A stretch of 64,000 bases of DNA from Malurus cyaneus samueli (lineage: Eukaryota; Chordata; Aves; Passeriformes; Maluridae): positions 31,433,439 to 31,497,438 of the forward strand of contig CM019236.1 of the NCBI GenBank assembly GCA_009741485.1. Direction: 5' to 3'. Positions within the stretch are counted from its first letter, which is position 1, and every line of letters starts with the position of its first letter. The position numbers and the translations under genes are program-made. The notes beneath the pieces were generated by a model. It was not told the DNA's origin. It ran no database searches and worked only from the letters and a program-made list of their open reading frames with translations. This document shows, piece by piece, positions 1 to 13,500 of the stretch.

Positions 1-2384
1 AAGAGAGAGAATTTTATATTGCATTCTTGTCAACAGTAGTGAGAAGAGCTTCCAAAACCACTACTGTAAAAAAGACCGTGCAAAAATTTGGGTCAAGTCA
101 TGGAATTTGGGCTCACTGGTAGTATCCTGTAGGGCTAAATTGATTCTAACATGAATCTTTGCTCTGAAAACCCTTATATTTATCCACATCTTCTGATGGC
201 TATCATTTTATGAAATACACGTGTGATTTATGTAATTGAGTCATCCTAACTTTCAAACATAATTAGAGAACACACTCTCGACTTTTTTTATTAGGAATGT
301 TTGGGAGCAGTGGTGGCTATTTTTCCTGGGGTTGTTCTTGGCGTACTTCTTGGTATGCTTTACCTGCAGGGTCACCATAAGTCAGCATTTAAAATAACAG
401 GGCAAGCAAACTGAAAATAAACTAAAAGCAATTATGAGTTGAAGGATGTGAAGCAATTTTAAACTTGAATTTTTTTTTAGATAAAATAACTTACTTACTC
501 ATTAAGTATCCTACAAAATGTTTGGACGCTTGATTCAGAAGCCTGGACAGTTGCAGCCGTCCGCTAAAATGACTCTTTTGGACTCTGGAGACTCTTCCTT
601 CCCATTTTTTTTAAAAATGTTTTTTTTTCTACCTCCTTTTTCCCTTTTAATTTCTAGTGTAGGTGCTTACCAATTGTTTTTAAAACCAGAAAGGTGTAGG
701 GATAAGAGTAATGAAATCCTAGTGGTTGAGGAATACAGGCCTTGTCTTCTCTGTTGTTTAAAGCCTACAGTTGTACATACCTACAAGTTGAAGTCTGCTA
801 TAAAATAGTAATCAAGATCAACGTTATTTTTCCTTCAATTGTTGTAACTTTGTATCTTGGTCAACTTTCATTCCTGTTGAGAGTAAGAGTGCTATTTGGG
901 AAATACTTTTGCTTTTCCACTCCAGAAACGGACTCTAGAAAACTAAGAGGCGTACCTAAGGTGTTTTCTTGAAAATATCTCATCTCCTCAAGAATAACAA
1001 TTTAGAAAAGAGCTGTTATGCACCTGAGGAAGATCTTTCTTTTGGTAGGAAGAGAGGTAAACGGAAGTAATGGCCTGTGCCCTTTGCCTCCAGATATGCT
1101 ATAGCTGATATTTTCACTGCACTTTCCCTGTGTATCAGTTGCTGAAAGAGGACCAGTCATATCAATTATTTGCTTTCCATTCTGGTACTTTTTAATAATA
1201 CGAATACAAAGATTTTAACACCATAAAATAAGACTTCTTTTCTTCTGATTACAAGAATAATTTAAATTTTGATTTAATTTAGTGACTGCTTTTCTTAAAG
1301 GTATTTCTGATTTCTACTGAAAAGAACTTCATTAAAAGTTTTTAATCATTTTTCCGCTGTTCAGGGTTTTGAAACATTCTGGTTTTCTATTCTTATCAAA
1401 ATGCATCTTGGTTTTGCTTCATCTCTCCTCCACACTTAATATTTTTTTTCCATGTAAAGACAAAAATTTGTAAAAGTTTCTTCATTCTTGGCTTTCAGTA
1501 TCAAATCAATAAGAAAAAGCTAACTAATCTCTTTTAGAGTGGAGCTCGCCACTAGGTTCTGCCCTTCAGAAAGCTGTGGGAAAAGAAGTGACTCTTTCTT
1601 CAGGCCTTGAGCCTTTATACTATTGAAGGATTTTATCTGGACAAAAAGGAAATTTATTTAGTAATTTATATAAAAGTGTTCCTGTTCTTTTTTTAACCCA
1701 TCTGATTTTCCCAATCTCAATAGGCAGAAAGAAACTGCAGAATACTTCTTTGGTCAGTTTGCGGTCATCTGTTCAGTTATGCTTCCCTCCCAACCTTTGG
1801 CTGCTCACCCATTTTACTGGCCTTGTTGGGGATGCCAGGTGTTTGTGGGAACCTTGATGCTGAACAACTCATTGCTCAGCCCAAGCAAAGTGTTATCAAC
1901 ACACCTGCGTTTGTCCAAAAAGCAAAGCCACAGCACCGGTGCACACTGGCTGTGAAAAGAAAGTTAACTCCATCCCAGGCAACAACTCAGTGCATTGTGG
2001 AATTGCTCAGCCAGCTGGTGGTATTGGTTATTACCACTAAAATGTTGAATGGGAGAATGCCAGAGGTGTACCTGCAGGATGAAAAGAAAATCCACGAGAG
2101 ATCATCGTGTTTCACACTGGGACTTTATTGAAATCGGAACTGTTTTCCCACTTAAACATTGGTATTGGAAGAGTTAGCCATAGTTAAGAAGTGATTATGT
2201 CCTGCTTACCCAATTCGTTCTCAAGCTATGGTCAATGCATTTTACCTTCTGCTTCAATGCCATAAGCTCTTCATTAATTTCCATGTTGTCATTAAGTGTG
2301 GCCACTGTATCAGTCGGAATCTGGGTGTAGCAGGAAAGTAGCATGTGCGTGGAAATTAAATGACAGTATTTCTCTGCCTCATCA
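1..2384. other. Unique AT-rich noncoding DNA
   Basis: I see no gene or recognisable repeat here. The stretch contains T-rich tracts and about 10 CpGs in the first kilobase by hand count. A 102-codon frame at 1823-2131 is open. It has no recognisable domain and no obvious splice context, so I treat it as chance. Confidence 0.6.
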
Positions 2385-2545
2385 GCCATTCTGGCACTGA
2401 AGGGAAATCTGCGTAATGCTTCGTCTAATTAGACTGTTGCCATTAATACCATTAAACCACAAGTGTTGGTTGAATGGCCAAAAGTGTTAGATTGATTGAT
2501 GAATCACCATCTCAGATTCTCCCAAAGCATGTTCTAAATAATAAA
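2385..2545. promoter_or_regulatory. Candidate noncoding regulatory element (homeodomain/PBX-like motifs)
   Basis: The segment contains the palindrome CTAATTAG at 2425-2432, two ATTAA-type sites just after it, and TGATTGATGAATCA at 2493-2506, which resembles PBX/HOX or PBX/MEIS half-sites placed next to each other. Clusters like this are typical of vertebrate developmental enhancers. Short AT-rich motifs also occur by chance in DNA this AT-rich, so the call rests on clustering only and needs conservation data. Confidence 0.25.
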
Positions 2546-5500
2546 CTTTTTCTTTTTTTGCAACTGTATCACATGCCTTTCCCAAGCTCTTTTTGAAATG
2601 CATGCCATGTCTTTTACACTGTGTACTATGTTTACAAAATTTAGGACTTAAGTGAATTTAACTGACTGGAAATGACAAATCCTTCTTCCCTGATGGGGAA
2701 AGCCATGTCAAGAATAAAGATCGGCCATCCTTTCTCTGTTTCCCTTTCTAGATTTTTCCAGTGTTTTGATAATAATAACTGAGACACTTTGAAATAATTT
2801 CTTGTGCCTACTGACAAAGCTTTTTTGATGAAAAACGAGAAAATATCTTAAGATTAAACACTTCTTTTCGAAGTTTTCCAGACAAGTGCTTGCAAGTATA
2901 CTCCAGATTTGGCTACCTACTGGTAAACAAAAGTTAGTCTGGAACAAGATTTTATTTGCTTATCTCATAGCTTGCAGCAAAGTGGTGCAAACCACAGGAT
3001 TGGTTTTCCAGCAAGCAATATGAGCACATTGGTGGCGGTGATACACCAAACAAAAACCCACAGACACTCAAAAAGCAGAGACTCATCAAAACCTTCATGC
3101 TTTTCCAGCAGCTAGACAGGCTTCTGTGCGATGAAAGCGCTAAAAGCCCTAATGTAAACTTATCTCCTCCGAAGTCTGCTGGTAATCAGATCTCTGAGAG
3201 GTCACAAAAACTTTGTGGACACAGATGGAGAGTTCTAGTTCATCCTCCTGAATTCCACCTAGCTGAAATATCTTCTTTGCCTCCTACGTTTCAGAGAAGA
3301 CTGAACTAAACTTCCACAGGTTTTTGCCTATATTCTCAGAATGAGCTTTTCACCTCCTTAAGTTAATTTCACCACCTTAATAACAAAAACTGTATGGTCA
3401 GAGTTACACAGAAAATACTACCTGCACCTTTCCCATTTTTGCAGGATTTTTTTTTCAATGCAGAAATCAGTTTTCCCTTTTTTTCCTGGAAGAGGAAATA
3501 TTTTTATTTGCCTTGATGTCCGGAGGACTTGGTCGTTTTAAGGACTCAATTAAACCAAGACATCCTTTTCCAAACTAATCAGTTTCTGCTTTATTCTAGG
3601 AACAACTTCAGAACAGGAGACGACAGAGAGAAAATTTTCTCAATTGGATGTACCTGGGTATAAGTTGTTGTTGGGATATTACAACTAGAGCTTCACTTTT
3701 CCTTTGCTGTTCGACGGCCAGGCGGATGGAAGATTCAATGGCCAACCAAAAATGGCCTTTGGCCAAAATGACCTCTTTTTTCTTGTTCTCACTCGTCACT
3801 CACAAAGCTCTTCTAGTAAAAAAAAAACTTAAGCCAAAACAAAGACACTGGCTTAGTTAAGGAAGATTTGGAATTCCACATTTATTCAGGATTTTGCTTT
3901 AAAATTAGTGTTTTTTTTGATCGAAGTCATTGTGTTAAAATGCTGGCTGTATATCCTGGTAGTGCGAAAATTGCCTGAGAAATTAGGGGAGAAATGAGCC
4001 AGATATTCAATCAATCTCAATGTGGGTTTCAAACACATCAAGGATCCCTGTGTAACAACATGGATAAGCAGTTGACTCACTTGAGCTCAGCAGTGGGGTA
4101 GCAAGGCCCAGCTTTAATCAGCACCTGAGGCACACAGTTATCTTTTAAATATAACTTTCATGTTGTTTTTCACAGATAGAACAGAGGTTTATTAAACGTG
4201 AACCACAATTAAGTAATTTTTCTGCTTGTCACGTGTCTACCTGCTTCTAGGTACATTTTTTCAAGTACACCGTATTGCAATGGGATAGAAAGGAGTTGGA
4301 GTAATAATATTTAATTATATTACTTCATTTTTAATCCATTCACGTGATTTAAATTTTGGGGGAAATGTTATACTGAGTTCTGGCTCCTGAAATCTCCAAA
4401 GTCAATTCAGCCCAGCCACTGGTGTCCTGCACTTCGAAGCCTTTTGAAGTAGCTTTGGATTTGCGCCAGCTGACAGATTAAGTCAAAACTTGGCTGCCGT
4501 TAGCATGAGGATTTTTTTTTCTCCTTCAAACACTGGGGTTCCTCCCTCGAGTTGCTGAGGGCAGTGAAAGTTCTCCATCTGTAGATACTTCAAAGGCTTC
4601 AAGCAGCAGACACTCTGGCTAGGTCTGGAAGCGAAACAGAGACGGTTTGAAACAGAAGTAAGATTTTGGGCCCTCCGCAGTACTTTTTTCTGTGCATTTT
4701 AAAGGCAGATTTAAAATTTCTATAAAAATGGAAAGAAATGCTGTGTAAGTTTCCTTTCTTGCCTTTTTCTTTGCAATGTGATTCTGATTTTTGCAAGAAC
4801 ATCTGTCTACTTTCATTTCTAAGTGAAGGTCTTTTCCAGTAATAAAAACATGAAGAAATCTTCAGACAATCAACTTTAAAAAACAAAAAACCAAATATCC
4901 AGGTTTCCACTGCTTGAACTTTTGGCCAGTTTAAACTGGTTTACTATTCAAATTTCATAGTGATGCAGCATGTTTTCATGTTTGACAAGGGATTGAAAGA
5001 TTTAAAAACATAAACAAGGGGACGGAAAAATACTCTGCACACTGGGAAAAACATTTTATAATTTATATCTTTATATTTCATAACGTCCTCTTCACAATAA
5101 ATTTAAAATATTGTAATTTATTATTATTTTATTTCTGTTTCCAACTCAGACAAAGGAATGAGGATGATGTAGCTGGAATTAAAACTAGGTTTGAAAATTT
5201 TTTTAATTTTTTTAATTATTCGGATTTCTCTTTTAAGGATTTATTCCTTACTTACACATTATAGAAATAAGATAGTTCCTGTTACTTTCCCAGCTGAAAT
5301 GGATCTTGCCTACCAGACCTTTACTCTTATAAAAACTGATTTAACATGTTAGTTGGAGAAGTTGCCTGTTTTATCCAATCATACGAAACTTGGACTTTAA
5401 AAATAGCAAGGTGGATATGAAAAGAAAAAAAAAAAATGAGGCTGATCTTCTGCCTGAGCTGTTTTCATTAGACAGCACAGCATTTCAAAATCCAGTAATT

Positions 5501-8129
5501 TTTTTTCACCATGTCATTAAAACAGTGCAATAGTTACGTTATTCAGTTAAAGGTGAAAATCCTTAAAGCAAGTCATTGTCAGTAGCACAACTTATTTAGT
5601 TATGTGATGTTTTACTGCAGTTAATTTTAAGACAATAGGTAAACTTTTTTTTTCTTTAAACCACTGGGGTTTGGGCCTTCTCTAAAGTTATGCTCCTTCA
5701 GGCCAAAAGTTAAGTGACTGACCGGCAGGCTGCAGGCATATACTTTATTCAAGTGCTTCTGTCAAAACAGTTAAACATTAATAGATGAACGTGCTGAGTA
5801 AAGATCCCACCTCACAGTATGTCCTGGATCAAAGTAGAGGAAATTTGGTCACCTTTTAAGAGTTGAAACCCTCAATGATCCTTCAGTCTCAGGGAGTTGG
5901 AAGATGAAATCCAGGCTGTGGAATGCCTTGTTCTCACTGATGCAAGAATCCAGATCTGCCCTCCCATGCCAATGATAGCCCAAGAGAAAATCTTCTATCA
6001 CAGAAACAGGTGTTCATGCAACAGTGCCCAGCCAGAAGGAAACGCAAGCATTGCCAGCTCTGGCCGGTGCTTGATGGTGACATTTCATTTTAAGTGACAG
6101 AAGGTAAGAACACAGAAGCTTGTTTTGAGGAAACCCAAACCACAGCAGCGAAGGGTAGCCAGAACTTCCCACCACTGTCTCCTAGCAGGATGGTTTCTGA
6201 GGGAAGCCCTTGGTCACTCCCCTCGGGCAGCTTTAAAACGCTTAAACTGCTGTTTTAAAATGGTTGGTTACCTGGCTCTCCTGCACCACCTCAATAGTGG
6301 TTAGGCATGGCAAAGTGTCATTCTGCGCTGTCCTTCTTCACTCTGGAGTGCTGGTAAGTAGCAATCAGATTGGTGGGAAAAAGAGTTTAAGATCTCCCCA
6401 CTGCAGAATTGAATCAATAGATTCTGATATTCTGAAATACTAAGCAAATTAAAAAGTACCTATTAAATTGTCTGTTACTTTGGGGCCAGGCCATGACCCA
6501 ATAAAGCCAAGTAGAGTTGGAAAGAACGAACAGAAAGAATTGGCCTTCAGCATATAAGCTTAGATAAGGAACAGTCGATTCAGACATCTGTAAATGGTAA
6601 TTTTTAGTTCTTTTACTGTTTGGGGGTTTTTTTTAATATATTTTAACATAGCAAATTGTCAGCTCTGCTTAAATGGCTAGTGGACCCTGAAACTGTTTAT
6701 GTTTGGTTATATGGAACGTCTTTTTGATTCTTGGCAATAGTTAACAGTCTTTTGAAAATACCAAGCTTAAAATGTGCGCTTGGGTGAATAAATATAAATT
6801 TTAAAACACTGAAAAAGTTTCCAGATGTATCTGGATGTCAAGATGTACCTGAGCAAAGACTTGCACTGGGGAGAAATGCATTGAAAGAATGGACCAGAGG
6901 CAAGAAAATTCCACCACTAAAGAGCTTCTAATCTCACACTGTATTCTTCTCTTATTTTTTCCACCGCTCCTGGTTGAAATCAGATATTAAGAAAGAAACA
7001 TATTTTTGGGGCAGGGGAGAGGTGGTTTTCCTTTTCAATCTAGAAGAGAACAGGAATAATTTTTTCTTAATAGTCTGTTCATGGCATTGGATGCTGGATA
7101 ACTGCTTCCACAATTTGCTAAGATGGTCCTTATTTGGCCGTCAGCAGACTAAGCCATAGCAAACCTACTTTGGGTTGTAAGCAGAAAACTGGTCAGAACC
7201 TGACCGAGAAGCAGAAAGTTAGTGAGCTATTCTGCTTGTAATGGCTTCCTAAACCAAAATGAACAAATAAAAATGGAGGACGGGAAGGTCCTCAGTATAT
7301 TTACAGTTTAAAAACAGGCAGCATGTCCTGGTACAGATGGTTCCTGTTTCCTGAGAACAAGTATAAATTATTTTTTCTTTTTTTTCACTAGTTCTTACTA
7401 AAGAATTTTTCGCTAAGGTAAAGGCTATTAGTTGAAAGGTTATGAAATTTACATTACTTCCAGTACGTGAATGTAGAGAATAGTTTTCAATAATAAGAGA
7501 GGTACGTGCACGGTTTCATAAGTAAGGTAGAGAGAATTTTACAAGTAAAGACTAGAAATAAGGACCACAGCGCCATAAATCGCCACTGTGGTGGAGTGAT
7601 GGAGAGATGGAAGCTCTTTCCCGCATCTACCTATAGCAAAAAAAATCAAATCTTTTAAAAAAGTAAGAAAATAAACTGCATTCCTAGTAATCAAAGCTCT
7701 AGAGGACAGATAAGATTGGTGTCCTGCTTTGCACTTGCCATTCAACGTTTATTTCTCTCACGAAACCCTGTAGTGAGCAGTGAGAGAAAAGTTTAGAAAA
7801 CGAATAGAGCAAACTCGCTCGGTTTAAAAATTCATTCTTGCAACACGAATGTTTAATTTAACCAAGGTGTTCTCCAGGTTTTTCCTTTTCCTAGGTTTGG
7901 TCTTCTGAGGAAAAAACATATGAAGCAGAAAAAGACACAAATAATTGTCCTTATTGAAGGAAGCTATAACAAATTAAGGCTGAAGTAGTCACACTGAGAA
8001 AACTTGCACAGGAAAGTGCCTGAGGTGCTAATATGATCTACCTACCATGGAAAGGCTCCCATTCATTTCCAGGGGACTCACAAAAGGCATGAAGGTTACT
8101 AGAAACAAAGCTGCAATCAAGTACGAAAT
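2546..8129. other. Unique AT-rich noncoding DNA
   Basis: No gene or known repeat is recognised. Short open frames on both strands (for example 4599-4910 minus and 5897-6097 plus) have no recognisable protein features. A less AT-rich patch at 4385-4510, with CpGs and few homopolymers, could be a conserved element but has no diagnostic motif. A-runs and T-runs of 8-14 bases are common. Confidence 0.55.
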
Positions 8130-8380
8130 AATTAATTATAGGGTTGGTCTGGGAAAATAAGGTATCTGAAAACAAGTCAGGCATGTCTTACTGATGTCTG
8201 TATTACTTTAGAAAACTGAAGAAGCAGATGACAAATATGCACAAAGGGTTAGAACACACATAAATTCATAACCTGGCGCGTTATTTCTGGTGGTGGATAT
8301 GTGTAACCAATAATAATTGATTGATTGCAACTTCTAATAAGCACTTAAATAAAAATAATGCATTTGAATAGTTTCAGCAT
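8130..8380. promoter_or_regulatory. Candidate noncoding regulatory element (homeodomain/POU/NKX-like motifs)
   Basis: ATTAATTAT lies at 8131-8139. About 180 bases on come AATTGATTGATT (near 8315-8326), CACTTAA (NKX2-like, 8342-8348) and a POU-like ATGCATTTGAAT near 8358. The density of distinct factor-type motifs is suggestive of an enhancer, but sequence alone cannot separate this from chance in AT-rich DNA. Confidence 0.22.
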
Positions 8381-9439
8381 GGATGATGTGTTGGTGCACA
8401 AATGAGAACTACCTGCAGTTCTGCTCATCCTGTGTGCATCCAGAAGAAAGGACAAATCCTTTTTTCTCATACATTTGGTCAGCCCTGCAGGCTGGATGGG
8501 AAAGCATCAGTCCCTCGCTGACGATGGGAGACTGGGTGTTATTAGTCTCTCTCATCAGGCCTTAGCTTGCCTGAGACCAAAGCCGTTAAAGAACAGCAAA
8601 AACACTGTGGAGTTTTTGCTGAAACTATAGTTTCTTCAGCAGAAAATGAAGGTGAAAGTATTCGGCTAAACTCATCCACTCAGCGGACCTCAGTATTTAC
8701 AATTATCAGATTAGGAAGAAGAGTATTTTCATGGAGTGGTTAATAAGATATTCATGGGAAAGAGCTCTGTCAATGACAGACAACTGCTGGGGGTTAGTAG
8801 GTAATGACTTCATTATGAACATGAATCTTAAGATAATCAGCAAGTAAAATGTTTGAAGTCAGTCTGAGTTCCTTATTTTTGTCCCTGTGGTTTTCTCCTT
8901 CCTGACCACAACTGTCTGCTGGGGGCCTAATGCATGACGTGTCTGGTCTTTGCAGTACACATCATGCCATGAGCTTTGTTTCATGGCTTGATGTTTTATT
9001 TTCTAGGGCCAGACCCATGCAGATGAGTGGCACTTCTGAATACCAGAGAGAGGAATTCTTCCTTCCCCACCACATGTTACTGGCTTTCAATCGCTGCTCA
9101 TTCCATCCTGCCTTTGGGCGGTCCGTCAGCCATTGCTGCTAATTCGTCGGTTGCAGTGTGTATTCTCACAAGCCTGTTCCTATTAGTGGCTGTTGGCCAG
9201 AGATGGTCTGAGTGCTCCTTTTGAACAAACGCACCCGTCGACACTCCTTAGCCCACTGACCTCAATTGGTGCATCTGGTGTGTTTTGGAGGGGGGTTTGA
9301 AAATCTAACATCAGAGAAATTAAAACATTTTCAGAGAGAAAACTACTGATTCCATCGGAGTATGTAGATGTTTTAAGGCAACACAATTATCTTGACGAAT
9401 CTTACATACTCCATTTTTTTCCCAATTGTGATACTATAA
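8381..9439. other. Unique noncoding DNA
   Basis: No gene or repeat family is recognised. Two overlapping short plus frames near 8930-9224 are open only because a somewhat GC-richer patch lacks stops. Neither shows domains. Confidence 0.55.
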
Positions 9440-9640
9440 GGCCTTCTGAAATACTGTTGTCACATCCTGACAACTAATTACCCTGAAGTAATCAGTAATT
9501 AAATAGCAGTTCCATGACATTCTTGTAAAAAGCACAAGTTTTTGACAGTCCTTTCAGTTATGCTGCATTAATTTGCCAGTTTAGAAATGAACATCTAGTG
9601 TATGACTGGCTTCAGCCAGTACACATTGCTTAACGCCCAC
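9440..9640. promoter_or_regulatory. Candidate noncoding regulatory element (TAATTA cluster)
   Basis: Within about 30 bases there are two TAATTA cores (9475-9480 and 9496-9501) with a TAATC core between them, a spacing seen in homeodomain-bound enhancers. A further ATTAATTT-type site follows about 70 bases on. This is the tightest homeodomain-motif cluster I noticed in the CpG-richer part. The function is inferred. Confidence 0.28.
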
Positions 9641-12600
9641 TTGTTTGACCTTGGTTCTAGCTCAATGCCTGCCACGCTGTGGATTCTTTCATGGAGATTG
9701 AACCACCAATCTGTTACCTTTTTTTGAAATGGACTTGTATTTTCTCTTCTGCCAATTATTTTCATTAACACCAATGAACGTTAAAAGTTGTAAAGTAGAT
9801 ATTGCTTTCATTTTTTTTCCCCCCATTCAACTGAAAATATTCCTAATAGCCAGCATCTGCTTTGTTTTGAAGAAATTTACCATCTTTGGTGAAAAAAAAG
9901 CCTGATTTTTCCCTGGGTGAAATCTACCCTGTCCTGGCTTGGCAGCAGTAAGGATTACAACCCTGACCACTTTGGGCATACACATCCTGCCATGGAAGCA
10001 ACTGACCTATAAACGTGGGGTGTGTTTGAGATCCTGCCTGTCCATTCTACCGGCATCTTGATGAACCCATCGGCGTCCCCGACGACAGGGAATATCCTGA
10101 CAGTCAAGGGTAAGTTGATCTCAGACAGCTATTTTGGACAGTGGTTTCTTGTCTGGGGTGTTGTTTCAGGGTCAAGAAGTGCCCAAACCAAGCAAACCAT
10201 GAAGAGGCGTGCTGTCACAAAATGTGGTCATTGAAGTTTAATTTCTACTGCTTTCCACGTGAAAGTCCACTGAGATATTTTTTTTTTGACAAGTTTTGAT
10301 AAATTTGGTAAAGCTTTGCAAGTCGTATTTATTTTTGCAGTTATCTTAGATTTTGCATTTAAAGGGGAAAAAAATTAGCAGATATCTTCAGCCTTAAAGA
10401 GAAGGGATTCAGTTTTCTGCTAAATGAAAATTACTTTCATTCATAACTTCTTTGATGTCTTTTATCACCACGATAGCTCTACATAAAATTCGCATTTAAA
10501 GTGAATGGCCAAGAATCTAATCAAAAAATCCAGCTATGGGGCACTTTTATTATTCACTTCTGAGACTAATGCAATAGAAAAATGGTGTAATTCCCTTGTA
10601 GTAATAGCCAGGAATTTTTTGTGTGTTCTTCTGAGCAGTGACAAAAACTAGTCATCAACTACTGCAATTTATTCTGCAAGATTTTGTCAACAGTATTGCT
10701 TTACATTTGTAGTGATTTCTTTCATGACCAAAGGAAACAAAGAGCATGGAAATGTAAAAGGATTTGACACAAATCATGGAGTCGCAGCTAATATACAATT
10801 AGTTTTGTTAGCTACATCAACATATGCCTCTGAACAACTCAGGCCCTGGAGCTACTAGAAAGCAAAATCTGAATTTTCTGCAGTTGCAGGTTGCCTTTTA
10901 TAATTAATCCAGACATAAAACAGCTACGTTTGGCTGTCAATTTACTTTGGTATTATAGAATGTCATGAGGTTTACACTTTCTTCTCTAAAACGAAAGCCT
11001 TCTTCCTTGTTTTTCTTCTCTTCTTTATCTCCATGTTTTTCTATCTTCCAGATATTGAAAATTTATTTTGAACAACTTTCCCAAAACATTTTTGCCTTCC
11101 TTCTCGTCATTAGATCTTGTCATAAAGCCAGGAGTGAGGATTTTGATTTTCTAGATGGACCAGATTTTTCCTCGATGACTGAAATTATAAGACACCACTG
11201 TGCATGAGAAATGGTCAATTTTCGTTCTCCCACATGTAATAAAAAGTTTCCCTTGAATTTGTAGCTGCATCACCATTTTAAAGTAGAGCTGGAAGCTCAG
11301 GATGCCTAAACATGCCTGTGTCACAGTGATGATAATGCTGCAATGGGGAATATAATTCACACGGTGTTCTTGCATTTCTGCCTTTGTGTTATTGGTTTCA
11401 CCTTAATGTTTTGGGCATTTCATTTGAGGAACATTCCCGTTATTGATTAAATCAGGACCTCTCAAGCTAGAGTTTGCCCATTGGGTTTTGGTATTTTTCT
11501 CGCGCTAGATTTTCCCTTTTCTCTAAAAGCAGCATGGATTACTGGTTACGGTCCAAGAATTGCCCCTTTTTGCACAGAGCATGAGATTTAATTTCATGTG
11601 GCTCAGTATCACTGTAGCTTGTTGAATGCTAAAACAATTTTATTTCTCTTTCAACAGGTGATGGGAATGAATTGTAGACAGTGTGAGAACTGACTCCACT
11701 TCTACAGTAGTGCATATTCCTATTACATTTGCGGACATCTAGAGGCTCCCTTAATTTTTTAATCCATTTACTCTTTGATGAGACCTAAACCCAAAATCAC
11801 TTTGCCTGTTTTGACTGTTACCCACTTCTTGATACAATTTTTCAAGCATCGTTCTATCCTATTGCAGAAGATGGAAAAAGAAGAAGGGAACATTTTTATT
11901 TCACTGACAGCTACACAGCTTTATTTACTGTTCCTGTGTTTTAATGATAAATGTCTATTGAAATGTCTTCTGCTTCCTGAATCCAGTGTCTCAGTAGGCC
12001 TTTGAGCCCAGCTAGGGGCAGGACTGTAAATCAAAAATTCCCCATAGAATTAAAGTTTTCTTTAGGTATCTTAACAATCCAATTATGTCATGTGAAAAGG
12101 GATTTAGAAAAAACTTCTGCCTGCTATTAGCGCAGTTTTGAGAATATGGTGTTGTTATAGCATGACTCTGCTCCCTGTCCTACAATGTAATTAGCAGAGG
12201 CGCACTGCATGATCTTTCTTGATTATTCTCTTTAAACAGTCATAAAAATGAGAAAGAATTCACATCTTACTGGCTTACATATCTCTATTCCTGGCACAAT
12301 CAGATTTTACCCACATTTGTCCATTTAAAAAGTTACTTGGGGGGAATTTATTTTTTTCTTTTGCTTTCGATTGCTTTCATTTTCTTTCAGGATACACAGC
12401 TTTGGTAATTTGGAAAAACCTACAGCTTGACGATACCAGGAACTGAGCAAAGGCCTTTATTCTCTTAACCTAACTGATTTAATTTTTTGAAAACCTTGAA
12501 CATCACAGGGGGGAATTTAGGCACTAGACAAATACTGCAGGAAACTTTCTTTGAAATTTCCCGATGAAGGAATGGGATGATTGGATTTGCCTTCTGTGTA

Positions 12601-13279
12601 GGACCACGGCCTACATCATATCTGCATTGGATCACTCCGCACACAATAAACATGCATGTTTGCAGTTTGGTCAAGGCAGGATTGGATAGGGTTCGACTTC
12701 ACCTAAGACTAGGTCAGCTGCCAAGCAGCCCTTAGTCAGAAGACTATGGTTGCAGCTGCCTATACCATGGTCAAATAGTTTAGTTGTTTTTCCCACGTTT
12801 TTGCTCAGCTGATTCCTTCTCTGCAGACAATGCCTCATTCACAATTTTCCTGTGTTAACGGTGACGTGCCACAGACATCACAGAGCATTTCAACCATATT
12901 TCTGTGTTACCCAAGTGCAGAACTGCAGTATTTCTTCCCAAGTCAGCCGTGAAACTGAAGAGTCAGAAAAAAAAATGCACTGAAAGGGACAATTTCTTAA
13001 TAAGTCTGTTTTTTTTGCTGACCAGACAAAATAGGAAAAACGATAGTTTGTGGAAAAAATTTAAAAACCAAATAGTGTGGAGCAAATGTCCTCTCCAAGA
13101 GCCCTGTTCTGCCCCCATATTACTTCTTTTTTATCTTCTTGCCTAATCCTTCCTTCCTCTCTTGCTTTTAAATTTTCTGTAAAAAAACACATGGGAATAG
13201 ATTTTTTTTTTGACAATGAAATTCAGCTTTGCCTCTCGCCTCCCTTCATCGGGGTATTTCTGCAGCTCACTGGTAATTA
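9641..13279. other. Unique AT-rich noncoding DNA
   Basis: No gene or repeat is recognised. CpGs remain scattered. The segment 12120-12260 is AT-balanced with few homopolymers and contains TTTAAACAGTCATAAAA-type sequence reminiscent of conserved noncoding DNA, without firm motifs. The longest open frames are about 80 codons and look random. Confidence 0.55.
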
Positions 13280-13500
13280 GGAAACAAAAATGAAATATGG
13301 TTGGATTCAGATGTGCACCAGCCATTTGTCTGACCTCAGTCAACCTTTAACAACATTCATTATTTTCCATGCCGAGAAGAAATTAATTGTAACAGCTCTA
13401 CATAATTTAATTGAAATGGTATATAAAGGGTCCAGTAAATTTGTTTGTGGGCAGGAATTGAATGTGGGTGGTTTTTCTGGGCCTGTGGATAATAACAACA
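13280..13500. promoter_or_regulatory. Candidate noncoding regulatory element (AATTAATT region)
   Basis: The palindrome AATTAATT (13381-13388) is followed by CATAATTTAATTG and a TATAAAGG-like string (about 13422-13429). The preceding 90 bases are free of homopolymer runs. A 71-codon frame (13290-13505) spans the block but has no recognisable domain. This could be a conserved enhancer or ordinary DNA; I favour neither strongly. Confidence 0.22.

Noticed and set aside
1823..2131. 102-codon plus frame as a possible exon
   Set aside because: No protein motif, no convincing acceptor or donor pair and no neighbouring exons.
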